A DNA stretch of 22,187 bases from Paramacrobiotus metropolitanus (GCF_019649055.1 NW_026570659.1:1-22187); one strand, 5' to 3'. Shown: positions 1 to 8,630, counted from the stretch's first letter. Notes: a model not told the origin generated them from the sequence alone. Program-made: numbers and translations.

Positions 1-82
1 TAGAAACTTCCAAGAAACTTCGCTGCCGTTTTTTGTAAACTTTGGGATTACGCGTTTTTTAAGCAAACTCGCGTTTTATTCG
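1..82. other. Left flank of the LTR element, no gene seen
   Basis: AT-rich sequence with T-runs and no ORF. It ends in ATTCG just before the AGCT target duplication. The same bases appear inverted beyond the other LTR (CTCGAA), so the insertion site sat in a short CGAGCT/AGCTCG context. Nothing else can be supported here. Confidence 0.6.
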
Positions 83-86
83 AGCT
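83..86. repeat. Target site duplication AGCT (left)
   Basis: AGCT directly precedes the TGACAT end of the left LTR and is repeated at 7289-7292 directly after the right LTR. Four-bp duplications are usual for Gypsy-type integrases. The site is itself a palindrome. Confidence 0.8.
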
Positions 87-526
87 TGACATACTACACG
101 CACCGCGTGTAGTACTACCAACCTGACCGCAGTCAGCAGAGAAGGAACTCTGGAGACTGGTGTTGTTTCTGTTGCCCACTTCCGTAGACAACAGATGCTA
201 CACAACCACACTCTCACCACACTCACTACCACACTGGGAATACCACACAGTAACTTCCGCCTAGGTACACACTACTGCTTTCCCTACGAAGGTCACTCAC
301 AGCACAAACACCAACAGGACAGATGATGTTACTCGTTTTAATCTTATTGATGTTCACTCCAACTCCAGTCACACCGTAACTACTCAATGCTAGCCGACGA
401 CGAAGCGCAGCTTCTGATCGGAGAGCTACCGACATAGAAACACGGATTATACGTCATCGCTAGTACAACAGGGAACACTCGTACAAACGCACAGTAAAGT
501 CGTACAACATAATCCCAATTATTTCA
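87..526 (-). repeat. 3' LTR (left copy, 440 bp)
   Basis: Starts TGACAT and ends ATTTCA on the plus strand. The partner LTR at 6849-7288 has the same length and ends ATGTCA, so one terminal base has changed here. In transcript orientation the element runs from the right LTR to this one, making this the 3' LTR. A perfect hairpin sits at 92-114 and is shared with the other LTR. The ORF at 226-435 lies wholly within the LTR and is not considered a gene. Confidence 0.88.
92..114. repeat. Perfect hairpin at LTR end (left LTR)
   Basis: Arms TACTACACGC and GCGTGTAGTA, ten perfect pairs around ACC. It begins five bases inside the LTR terminus and is conserved at 6854-6876 in the other LTR. In transcript orientation it is at the U5 edge next to the primer binding site. 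Confidence 0.8.
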
Positions 527-540
527 CCCCCACTGCATAC
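527..540 (-). promoter_or_regulatory. Polypurine tract
   Basis: On the minus strand GCAGTGGGGG directly abuts the TGAAAT start of the left LTR, the position where plus-strand DNA synthesis is primed. The same 12-base word ACCCCCACTGCA (plus strand) recurs at 929-940 and 3700-3711. Confidence 0.7.
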
Positions 541-1270
541 GAATTAACGACCGCGTTAATCAGAAACACAAAGACAATAATTAGCACTAATTATTGCTAA
601 CACCAAGAAAACACAATCAAAAACAAAACTACCATCGCTCCATGGATTCGTCACGCATTCCACGCAAAATCCAGACGCTAACGCGAGGAACTCGATCGGT
701 GGTCGGTTCCAGAAGGAGAATGTCAGTCCACCGCAGGTCCTCCAGCGTCCAACGATTCCACGTCCCGATCCACGAATCCATCCATCCTCTTCCTCCAGTC
801 AAGCATTCACACGCACGCATCATTCATCCAGACAGTCCATCCACGAACTCCAGACAGGCCACACGAAAGCATCAGAACTGAATGCCTTCAACACACACAA
901 CACGGAATCCATTCTCACAGGGCAGTTTACCCCCACTGCAAGTGTACACTTGCAGTCGTAAACTCACAGGCTCATCAGAAACTCAAGCCTCTTGAATTTC
1001 TCACACAAAACTGCAAGACTGCTGCAATTTTAAATCCAAACAATTTGCCACTGGCAAACTGTCAGCACACACAGCTAAATGAACTGCACTGTCTCATTGG
1101 TTCATCTAACTGCCCTCTAGCGCGTTCCACCGGAACACACCAAGTACTGTTTCTACAGCACTTTCCACAAAAAAATAAATACGCCATGACATGGTATATT
1201 CATTTTTAAATCAAAATCACAACATTAATCAGACCCTGATTAATCTACCAGAATTGTATGAGCATGATGG
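541..1270. other. Internal non-coding region of the LTR element
   Basis: AT-rich with no credible long ORF. The 95-codon plus ORF at 594-881 is on the strand opposite to the element and has no recognisable feature. It contains a second copy of the polypurine word at 929-940. Confidence 0.5.
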
Positions 1271-1429
1271 AGCATGACAATCAACAGTACTGTTGATATC
1301 ACAGCTGCAGCTCAGTACAATCAGTCCAACACTTTGCTCATTCCCATCTTTTCACGCAACTTTGTTTACGCCAGAAAACACGCGTTAAATTCTTGTGGAA
1401 ATTCCGTACAAAACGCAGCAGAAGGAATT

Positions 1430-1955
1430 GGGCGTTTTCGGGTAGAACAGGTCGGCGGCGCGGCGGCATATGCGAAATCGAAGGTGCAGGTGATGACCTC
1501 ACCGGTTCGAGCTTCCGATATCCCCACTTCCACCGACTGCCCCAAACAAATTACTCCGTCCGGTAAGGGGTTCATAATGGAAGGTGGCACGGGTGGTGAA
1601 ATGTAACGGTAAGGTAGCTGCTTCGCCAGTGTCGGTCCAGCTGGATTTCGCGGTCAGGCATTTGGTAGCGCTTCTAACGGCGATATCCTCCAGTGTCCGG
1701 CGGCATTATCATAAGCGACGATTGCAACTACACAAGCGTGCAGCGACAAGAATAGATTACGTGTTTGCGGGAGTGCAGGTTGGCGGCTCGGCGGCATGGC
1801 GACATCGAGGGTGCAGGTGGCGACCTCACCAGAACGTGTATCCGATACCCACTTCCGCCCGACTGCCCCCAAACAATCTGTCCGGTCCGGTAAAGTTTCT
1901 CAGGCTGAGGTGGCCCGGGGTGGTGAACGTAGCGGCTGTAACGATGACATCACCA
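1430..1955. repeat. Diverged direct repeat, two copies about 328 bp apart
   Basis: Copy one spans about 1430-1625 and copy two about 1757-1955. Shared landmarks in the same order are GGCGGC...CGGCGGCAT, GGTGCAGGTG, GACCTCACC, CCGATA...CCACTTCC, GACTGCCCC...AAACAA, GTCCGGTAA and GGTGGTGAA. On the minus strand both copies can be read as related peptides around GEV-TCT-D, so decayed coding sequence is possible. No family was recognised. Confidence 0.65.
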
Positions 1956-2071
1956 GCGCCCGGCTTGTAGGATTAGCATCAGGCACATCGTAGCAGTAGT
2001 TTTACCATGTCATTTGTAGTCGGCAAGCGGATAGTCGGCAAGCAGTCCGGCGGCGGCGATGGCGTGGTGCA

Positions 2072-3353
2072 TCATGCATGGAAACGCGCACCCGCCGGCA
2101 CTGTCATAGGGTCGGCTTTCGTACAGTTGACGGCCCGGTGGCTGGAATCCCACACCGGAAACAAGTGAATCCGGTGCGCTTTGCAGGGCGTCGTGCAGCT
2201 GCCGAAATTAAAATTGCGGTAGATATCTGCTTCAGCGGCGGAACGCTTTGAAGGGCTGCCCATGCCCTGATTGCCTTCCGTGGCAGCGGGCAGCTGCTAA
2301 TAAAGTGCCAGCCATGCCACAGTTGCGGCATTCGTCGTCCTTCTTCGGTTCCTTCACGCGGCGAATATTGTCAGTCAGCTCTACACGCGTGTTACGAAGC
2401 GGATTTTGGATACAGTCGATGTACGTATCCTCATGCTGATGCGCCCAGAGATCGTACTCCGCGGGTGGCTGGTCATGAACGCACGGAACTGCCTGTCATA
2501 CTCAAGCCAATTAGCGGTTGGTACGTCACGTTCAGCATACGACGCAACAATGGCCAGGTATTTGAAAAACTTCGCGCTTAACTGCGGTGCAACGGTGATG
2601 CGGTAGCTGGCAAATACGGAAAAAGCCCTGCCCATGCCTCGAACGAGTCAATTCTGACTTTGCCATCTTCAGGGGTAAGGGTTATCTTTCCATCCACAAG
2701 GACAGATTCGACTGCAGCTTTTGGGCTTTTCGACCCTGTTTCGCCGCAGCAACAGATCAAAGTCCACATATTCCGAAAGGTCTAGCAATTTCTTTCGTAG
2801 CTTTTTATCCGAAATGGATGGCAGCTGGTGAACAGAAGAATCAGATGCAGACGGTTGCAGCATCGGTGGCCCTAAGTGGCTGAACACATCAGGGCGGTTG
2901 CCATGGCGCTGGGGCACTGCGCTACGCTCCGGCGAGCTGTCATTGTCGCTTTCCTGTTCAGAGGATGAGGTACCACTTTCCTCACCTCGGTTCCGATGAC
3001 GCTTGCGTTTTCCTTTATCCGCCTTGTTTGCAGAGTCCACCTGGCGCACGATTCTCCCGAAGTCGTCACCAAGCTGGATCTGAAGGTTTGACGAAGGCGA
3101 CAGCGGCCGGATTGCTTGAGGCTGCTGAGATTTCATGATGGTGAGCAGCGAGTCCAGCTGCTGCTGATGTTTTTGCTGCTGCTGGAAGACGGACTGAAGA
3201 GTAGGCTCCATTAAGTGAACATCGTTCGATCCAGATGGCTCAGGCCGAACAATGACACTTTTAAGAGCGCTTTTCTTGATGGCACTCTTGCGAGGGTTCC
3301 CGACGGCACTGCGCTGCTTTTGTAGTTTTCTTGCTCCTGGTGGCTGGAGACAT
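2072..3353 (-). pseudogene. Decayed DIRS/YR-retroelement-type gag (ORF1) relic
   Basis: Reads on the minus strand in several frames. It starts MSPATRSKKTT at 3353, shifts frame near 3315, then runs open to about 2730: glutamine-rich QQQQKHQQQ, basic KGKRKRHRN, acidic SSSEQESDNDSS, and SEYVDFDLLLRR. It shifts again to VESVLVDGKI...FEAW (about 2640-2720), and again to the helical stretch with ANWLEYDRQFRAF (about 2490-2520). Near 2110-2220 a cysteine/histidine cluster FNFGSC-PC-H then CFRCG then HRAVNC appears across two frames. YVDF, FEAW, YDRQFR and the terminal FN-G-C-C-H-C-CG-H-A-C cluster are the order I associate with gag-like ORF1 proteins of DIRS-type elements. At least three frameshifts make it non-functional. 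No matching reverse transcriptase or tyrosine recombinase is visible. It occupies the place where pol of the LTR element would be, in the same orientation. Confidence 0.55.
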
Positions 3354-3633
3354 TATTTACTGATTCCACTGGTGGAATTTCTTAATTTATGAAAATGTTG
3401 AGGGGAAAATAAGTGAAGAAATGAAAAACAGGAGAGGGCTAATCATCAGAATGATAATACAGCAGCTCGTCAACACGACTGATCAGAAGAGAATGCAAAA
3501 AGCAGTGGGGCCGTGTGCACTGGCCGGCGGCAACTCACGCGTATTCGCCAGCCATAACAAAGAAAGTGGGCTGAGCCGACGCGAAACAAAGCAATACATG
3601 GAATTTACCACGAATTTAACTTCACTTAGCTAG
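3354..3633. other. Gap between gag and the DIRS-like relic
   Basis: About 280 bp with no credible gene. The plus-strand 70-codon ORF at 3421-3633 is opposite to the element and unsupported. If the DIRS-like relic was inserted, one junction should lie here, but no terminal repeat could be identified. Confidence 0.4.
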
Positions 3634-6240
3634 CTAACTGTCCTTTTCAAACCGAGATTTAGTCAATGTACCACCGGTACATGACTGGTTACACGTGGCA
3701 CCCCCACTGCAAAGCGGCTTCCTGCATTCTTTGCGTAGCGAGCTGAAGTGCACACTGGGCTTGACGCCTCTAATGCAGTCTTGCCCTTTCACTGGTACAT
3801 TATCCCGTAATGTACGAGTCACCTCCACGTTATTAATCTCAATAACTGGACGCACTAATTCCATGCGTTTAGCTTCCGGTTTTGTAACCTTTCTCAACAT
3901 GTATTCTTTTATCAACTGTTGTGGCGGTTCAGCCATAACAGGCTTGCGCGCCGCAGTACTTGCACATTTACTGCTCACATGTGCGCCATGGCACTTGAAG
4001 CAGATCGGACTTCCATCAGGAAAAAACCACTTCGCATAATCACTCTTCAGTTTAACTCGAGCATCAGAACCAGACGCACCACTGACATTCTCACCAGCAG
4101 ACTTTCCAGTTGTTACTGCACTTCCGTCAGCAACACCACTGCCTTTCGACTTGTCAACAATGAACCGATTCTGTTCATTGTTACGTAACTTATACTGCAA
4201 TTTCAATCCATCAAGGAATTTTTCAACACTCTTTACGTCGTGTTCTTCCATATACTTGTACCAACCGAAACGATACTTCTTCAAACCTTGCTTCAGGTAA
4301 TAAACACGCTCTGACTCATTCAAGTTCAACTTCTTGAATGACGCCGTAAACCAATCCACATATGAATTAGGCGTATCATCACTAGCAAAATTCTTATTGC
4401 TAATTTTATCCCGTACCGCCATTAAATCGGTTTCATCCGAGAAATGGTTACGTAACATTTCTTTCCATACGGACCACTTCTTGCCTTTATGACTGGCATG
4501 CTTATCAAAATACCAAGTCAAAGCCGTTCCGGTAAGACAACGCGACAGACATTTGTCAATGACGTCACTGTCTTCCCAGCCATTATGATTCTTACAATTT
4601 TCCACACTAAGAATAAAATGTTCAATTTTATTCGTATCGGTTTTACCATCGAATTTCTCAGGATACATTAAATCTGATTTAAATGCACCTTTCATTGCAC
4701 TTGCGAACTTATCCATATCGAAAGGTAAAGTCCCTTTGCCTTTCTCTTCCTGTTCCTTAACACGCTTTTCAAGCTGTTCCAGCTTCAACTGCAAGTTGTG
4801 GAATACAACTGTATTCACTTCAGACAACGTAGGAGAGGGAGTACGAGACTCACCGAGTCGTACCTGCAAGTCATGAACATGACTTCGCATTACCCTGTAG
4901 CTCTCCAGCTTATCGTTCTGAACTTGCTGCTTCCGCTCGACACCTTTCATGCGCTCTTCCAGAGCATTCAACTGTAACCTCACTGCTTCTGAGATTACCG
5001 AACCAACATCCGACTGTACGGGCGATACATCACCCTGTACACGCACTTCCGGCTGTACACCTTGGACAGGTGCACCTAGCACACGAGACTGATTCATAAC
5101 CGATAAAGCAGGCTTATTGGCCACACCTCCCTGTCCAACGTACTGGCTGCGCTCACGGTTAAACTTTGAAACATTTTCATCAAATGTTTTCTTTTCAGAC
5201 AGAAACTTGTCATACTTCTGCTTCAGCAGTTCACAATTATCATTGAGAACCTTCTGTAATTTATCACGATCAGCTTCAAATCTAGCACGCTCCGCTGCTA
5301 AATCTCTTTCTGCCTTCTGCAACAATGCATTTGCAGTATCACGGTCAACAATTAATTTATCATTCAGAGAAACCAGATCAGAATTCTTCTTACCAGCACT
5401 CTGCAATTCAGATTTCAATGCAGTAGCACCTGCATGAATGCAATCGTACTCATTCTTTAACTGAACATAATCAGATACCACCTGATTATACTTTCGATCC
5501 AGATCAGCATACTGTGATGACATCACATCTGCTTTACCTGTCTGATTATTAACAGTCATGTTAATTAAATCAGCATTAGATTTCTCCAGCGCGTCAATTG
5601 CATCTGACAATGATTTGTTCAAAGCATTGTCATCATCCTCAACTTCAACATGCTCGTTATCAATTAAACTTCCATTTAATTGTTGTGCGAAAACATCAGC
5701 AGCAGAAAAATCTAGGCCTGGATCATCGGCATTTTCCATTGCAGACTGATCAGCTACCTGACCGTTCTGAGCATCCGCAAGAAGGCTGTCTGCACTGACT
5801 GCGCTCAGCCGCCTATCAGCATTTTGATCAAGCTGCGCTACCAAAGCACTGCCACTCCGAACTGCTGACTCACTCACAGCTGCACCGGTGCCGGGTGCAG
5901 AAACCTGCATTCTTGCTTCGACGTATTGCATCCACACGGCATGCAAATCCGTGCCAAATTCTTCATCATAATCAACCAAGTTTAAATGAACAGTTAAACG
6001 CGTAGGAATCTTCCTACCGTTCTGTATCCACACATCAAAACCAGGAGGTTTTCGACTAATTTTACCAGAATCAAAATTTAGCCATTCCTGGTTTAATTCA
6101 CCAGATCTCGGTAAAATAAGTTTCCATTTACTGAAAAAATTTTCCAAATTTTTTCCTTCAGGCACATGCCATTGAATTACAGGCGGATTAACGTAATTTG
6201 CTTTCTGCCACATTACCGCAAAATCAGCTGCATTCAACAT
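3634..6240 (-). CDS. gag: Gag-like polyprotein of LTR retrotransposon
   Basis: 868 aa from the first ATG (6238-6240). The frame is open to a TAG about 90 bases further upstream, but only GTG occurs there. The N-terminal 230 residues are unique and end in an acidic, alanine-rich stretch. Residues about 240-370 form a long heptad-rich coiled coil (LKSELQ, AERARFEADRDKLQKVL). Residues about 420-510 hold a second helical/coiled segment. Residues about 525-695 resemble a retrotransposon Gag capsid region (YPEKFDGKTD, LTGTALTWYFDKH, VYYLKQGL). A zinc knuckle follows at about 745-760, CFKCHGAHVSSKC, spaced CX2CX3HX4C, one residue shorter than the classical CX2CX4HX4C. Then VIEINNVEVTRTL looks like the entry strand of a retropepsin, but no D-S/T-G catalytic triplet follows and the ORF ends 80 codons later at TAG. 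Role: would form the virus-like particle and bind element RNA. It is intact although pol is absent. Confidence 0.85.
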   Translation of the reverse strand: MLNAADFAVMWQKANYVNPPVIQWHVPEGKNLENFFSKWKLILPRSGELNQEWLNFDSGKISRKPPGFDVWIQNGRKIPTRLTVHLNLVDYDEEFGTDLHAVWMQYVEARMQVSAPGTGAAVSESAVRSGSALVAQLDQNADRRLSAVSADSLLADAQNGQVADQSAMENADDPGLDFSAADVFAQQLNGSLIDNEHVEVEDDDNALNKSLSDAIDALEKSNADLINMTVNNQTGKADVMSSQYADLDRKYNQVVSDYVQLKNEYDCIHAGATALKSELQSAGKKNSDLVSLNDKLIVDRDTANALLQKAERDLAAERARFEADRDKLQKVLNDNCELLKQKYDKFLSEKKTFDENVSKFNRERSQYVGQGGVANKPALSVMNQSRVLGAPVQGVQPEVRVQGDVSPVQSDVGSVISEAVRLQLNALEERMKGVERKQQVQNDKLESYRVMRSHVHDLQVRLGESRTPSPTLSEVNTVVFHNLQLKLEQLEKRVKEQEEKGKGTLPFDMDKFASAMKGAFKSDLMYPEKFDGKTDTNKIEHFILSVENCKNHNGWEDSDVIDKCLSRCLTGTALTWYFDKHASHKGKKWSVWKEMLRNHFSDETDLMAVRDKISNKNFASDDTPNSYVDWFTASFKKLNLNESERVYYLKQGLKKYRFGWYKYMEEHDVKSVEKFLDGLKLQYKLRNNEQNRFIVDKSKGSGVADGSAVTTGKSAGENVSGASGSDARVKLKSDYAKWFFPDGSPICFKCHGAHVSSKCASTAARKPVMAEPPQQLIKEYMLRKVTKPEAKRMELVRPVIEINNVEVTRTLRDNVPVKGQDCIRGVKPSVHFSSLRKECRKPLCSGGATCNQSCTGGTLTKSRFEKDS

Positions 6241-6830
6241 ACCTTTCCGACGACTTTTCACAGTACCATTACCACTGGACGGGTGTTCCAGGGCACTCTT
6301 GCTTCCTTCAGCAGCAACGACGGATGGCTAAGTCGATGACCCCTCCATTGTTTACCGCTTGCACACACAGTGACTGGATGACCCAGCTCACAATCCAATG
6401 ACTCAGCAGATTCCACCACAGCACTGATAGCAATCAGCGCTCGCTTCAACCCGGATGTTACCTAGAACACTGACAAAGCCGCTTCCACGACTTTCAGTAC
6501 AATTCTACAGTAACACCATCACAAATACAGTGACCCACTGTATTGCGCCCAAATATCCACAGTCACAGATTAATTTTTCCAAATTAATCAGACCACAAAG
6601 ATCAGTACTTCACCCGTATCCACTTAGGAACGGTACCTCACAGCCTTCCACTAAGGAATCTGTGGATCGCCACTCCCGCAGCGGACAAACCAAATTAAGG
6701 CTCGGCCTCCCAGTTCCACTTAGGAACTAGTACCTCGTAATTTCCTCTGAGAAAAATACGGACACACAACCAAAACCAACACAATTATCAAAATCACAAA
6801 CCACTCACCAATCTCCCTCCTTGGGGTTGT
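6241..6830 (-). other. 5' untranslated leader of the LTR element
   Basis: About 590 bp between the primer binding site and the gag ATG. It has no ORF of note on the element strand. Short imperfect repeats of the type TTCCACTTAGGAAC occur near 6620-6735. It probably carries packaging and translation signals; nothing specific can be read. Confidence 0.5.
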
Positions 6831-6848
6831 TCATACCGGTGGGCGCCA
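6831..6848 (-). promoter_or_regulatory. Primer binding site (tRNA-Lys-like)
   Basis: Immediately inside the right LTR the minus strand reads TGGCGCCCACCGGTATGA. The first ten bases follow the TGGCGCCCA pattern of lysine-tRNA primed retroelements; the later bases do not match the standard Lys PBS well. The position directly after the LTR is as required for minus-strand DNA priming. Confidence 0.7.
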
Positions 6849-7288
6849 TGACATACTACACGCACCGCGTGTAGTACTACCAACCTGACCGCAGTCAGCA
6901 GAGAAGGAACTCTGGAGATTGGTGTTGTTTCTGTTGCCCACTTCCGTAGACAACAGATGCTACACAACCACACTCTCACCACACTCACTACCACACTACA
7001 GGAATACCACACAGTAACTTCCGCCTAGGTACACACTACTGCTTTCCCTACACGAAGGTCACTCACAGCACAAACACCAACAGGACAGATGATGTTACTC
7101 GTTTTAATCTTATTGATGTTCACTCCAACTCAGTCACACCGTAACTACTCAATGCTAGCCGACGACGAAGCGCAGCTTCTGATCGGAGGCTACCGATAAG
7201 AACACGGATTATACGTCATCGCTAGTACAACAGGGAACACTCGTACAAACGCACAGTAAAGTCATACAACATAATCCCAATTATGTCA
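6849..7288 (-). repeat. 5' LTR (right copy, 440 bp)
   Basis: Near-identical to 87-526, with perfect TGACAT...ATGTCA inverted ends. As the upstream LTR it should contain the promoter. On the minus strand TGACGTATAAT occurs about 80 bp into the LTR, a CRE-like TGACGTA fused to a TATAA-like word; this promoter reading is an inference. The same LTR carries the 10-bp-arm hairpin next to the primer binding site. Confidence 0.88.
6854..6876. repeat. Perfect hairpin at LTR end (right LTR)
   Basis: Same ten-base arms and three-base loop as at 92-114, six bases from the primer binding site. It could fold in the transcript leader close to the primer annealing position; that function is inferred. Confidence 0.8.
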
Positions 7289-7292
7289 AGCT
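7289..7292. repeat. Target site duplication AGCT (right)
   Basis: Matches the AGCT at 83-86 on the other side of the element. It follows the ATGTCA end of the right LTR and is followed by CTCG-like flank leading into the T5 terminator of the tRNA-like gene (minus strand). Confidence 0.8.
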
Positions 7293-7294
7293 CG

Positions 7295-7299
7295 AAAAA
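7295..7299 (-). terminator. Pol III terminator after the tRNA-like gene
   Basis: Five T on the minus strand, three bases after the discriminator base and three bases before the AGCT duplication of the LTR element. The position fits RNA polymerase III termination. Confidence 0.6.
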
Positions 7300-7302
7300 T
7301 AT

Positions 7303-7372
7303 ACGAAACCCAGGAGTCGAACCCGAACCACCTGCCTCGAAGGCAGGCATAATGCCGCTTTACTTGCTTCGC
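7303..7372 (-). tRNA. tRNA-Arg (UCG)-like gene
   Basis: On the minus strand a full cloverleaf can be drawn. The acceptor GCGAAGC pairs with GTTTCGT (two G-U). The D arm is GTAA/TTAT with loop AGCGGCA, and the anticodon arm is CCTGC/GCAGG with loop CTTCGAG (anticodon TCG). The variable loop is TGGT and the T arm is TCGGG/CCTGG with loop TTCGACT. The discriminator A is at 7302. The B box GGTTCGACTCC is perfect and a TTTTT terminator follows at 7295-7299. Oddities are an AT-rich D stem and A instead of the near-universal T at position 8, so a decayed copy or a tRNA-derived SINE head is possible. CCA is not encoded, as expected for an animal nuclear gene. Confidence 0.62.
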
Positions 7373-7691
7373 ACTCTGAGGTTTCCGATGAATGCGTTAA
7401 TACCACTGCGACTGTACGATGAAAACGAGGTTTAAATTCCAGTACGGTTCCGTTTAGAGTTTTTAATAGAATAATTCTAGTTTGTACGTACGAACGCAGG
7501 TAGCTGTGCTGAGACCGGAACAGTGAATTTATCTTAATAACAAATTATTGTGTCAGGTCAAGGTTTAGCTGAAGCGATATCGCTGTCGATAAAATCGACA
7601 GCGATATCGGAAAAGTAGAGCATGTGATCAGCTTATATAGCTGTATTACAAGGAGCAAGCTAAATTTTCCAGAGTATTTCTATATTTTGCT
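7373..7691. other. Intergenic stretch with a palindrome
   Basis: No ORF. The only structured feature is the perfect inverted repeat at 7575-7609, listed separately. Confidence 0.5.
7575..7609. repeat. Perfect 16-bp-arm palindrome, 3-base loop
   Basis: Arms CGATATCGCTGTCGAT and ATCGACAGCGATATCG around AAA, with no mismatch. As RNA it would be a very stable hairpin; as DNA it could extrude a cruciform. It lies between the two mobile elements and belongs to neither. Origin unknown. Confidence 0.9.
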
Positions 7692-7840
7692 ATGGGAACT
7701 CTCGTTTATATGTGCCGATTCCCGCTAAATATCATCCAAAAAGGGGACAAAAATGGGGCATTTCAATGCATGCTGTATCATTTTGCTTCTGATGTGGGTA
7801 CGTTGTTGTCAGTGTTACGTTCTCACCGTTGCACCTATTC

Positions 7841-8176
7841 TTACAGCTGCACATACGCTTCCGAATCGCGTTTTTTTTCGCGTGAAATTATGATGAGCGG
7901 TCGTGCACCATGCGGCATTTTTCCGGTGCATGGACTCACAATATGATTCTGTAGGTGACCAATGTCTATGCTATCTGCGCTCTGGAAGGCATCGAATGTG
8001 CGGACACAATTGCATGCTGTGGTGAACTGGTGTGCCACAAAGGAGTCTGTGTTGATATGACGAAAGGTGAACAAACAACAGATCAGTTTTGCTAGTTTCT
8101 GTTGTATTCCAGCACAATTATTGTAATCGTATTCCTGTAGTAACCGGCTCGGTGCGTAAGCCACGTTGCGGTGCAT
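7841..8176 (-). CDS. Unrecognised ORF, 111 codons
   Basis: An uninterrupted minus-strand frame with several Cys and His residues and no recognisable domain. It overlaps plus-strand ORFs, has no clear promoter or polyadenylation context and may be a chance ORF. Listed because no better explanation for this spacer was found. Confidence 0.15.
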   Translation of the reverse strand: MHRNVAYAPSRLLQEYDYNNCAGIQQKLAKLICCLFTFRHINTDSFVAHQFTTACNCVRTFDAFQSADSIDIGHLQNHIVSPCTGKMPHGARPLIIISREKKRDSEAYVQL

Positions 8177-8349
8177 GCGTCGCTGCTTTCATTTTTTCCA
8201 TGAGAATGGACGCGGAGCGCCACTACTGCAACCAGCATCCCAAGGATGGGAACGCCCTGGACCGGAAGAGTAACTCCCAAATGAAACAATACAAGAGCAT
8301 TTGCGAAAACTTTGGCTGCAAGTGCACTCCGAAAAAATGGTTTGCTTAA
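8089..8349 (+). CDS. Cysteine-rich C-terminal ORF fragment
   Basis: An open frame with no upstream ATG in good context; the first in-frame ATG is internal. The C-terminal half has spaced cysteines and histidines (RCGAC, HYCNQH, CENFGCKC) and a basic end KKWF, which suggests a small zinc-binding module. This loosely recalls the Cys-rich tails of some DDE transposases such as piggyBac, but spacing does not match and no DDE core is visible upstream. It could equally be random. Confidence 0.2.
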   Translation: MLVSVVFQHNYCNRIPVVTGSVRKPRCGACVAAFIFSMRMDAERHYCNQHPKDGNALDRKSNSQMKQYKSICENFGCKCTPKKWFA

Positions 8350-8630
8350 AAATCAAGACCGGTAGCACAGAAAATTATCAAATTTTTCTCTTCGCTCTGT
8401 ATTAAGCTTCCTTTTATCCTGTTTCGATATTTTAACCAATTATTTTATAAATACTCGTAGTTGTGCAACAAATTTCTTATAATCTTATGCGGAAAGAAAA
8501 ACGATTACGCAAAAATCCAATGCACATCAAAAATCCAATATCCAATGATAAATCCTTTATATGTATTTGTCTATTGGCAATCCACAGCACTAATTAGCGG
8601 CTCGAAACACCTGAGCGCAGGAAAATCGAG

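Larger units (their letters stand above)
87..7288 (-). mobile_element. LTR retrotransposon, Ty3/Gypsy-like, pol-less
   Basis: The element is 7.2 kb, in minus orientation. It has two 440-bp LTRs, an AGCT duplication at 83-86 and 7289-7292, a primer binding site inside the right LTR and a polypurine tract inside the left LTR. The orientation is fixed three ways: gag is on the minus strand, the PBS reads TGGCGCCCA on the minus strand, and the G-rich tract reads toward the left LTR on the minus strand. The LTRs differ by roughly a dozen substitutions and small indels over 440 bp, so the insertion is not brand new. The only long ORF is gag. No D-S/T-G protease motif, YXDD reverse transcriptase motif or HHCC/DDE integrase can be found between gag and the 3' LTR. 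Ty3/Gypsy is preferred because of the Gag capsid-like region and the 4-bp duplication; without pol the family is an inference. Confidence 0.85.

Noticed and set aside
226-435. Minus-strand ORF in the LTR (and its counterpart at 6794-7012)
   Set aside because: Lies within the LTR. The two LTR copies have different frames because of small indels, so no conserved protein.
594-881. Plus-strand 95-codon ORF in the LTR element
   Set aside because: Opposite to the element strand, low-complexity H/R/S composition, no recognisable domain or start context.
8089-8349. piggyBac transposase C-terminal zinc domain
   Set aside because: Cysteine spacing does not fit the family and no DDE core lies upstream. 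Kept only as an unrecognised cysteine-rich ORF.
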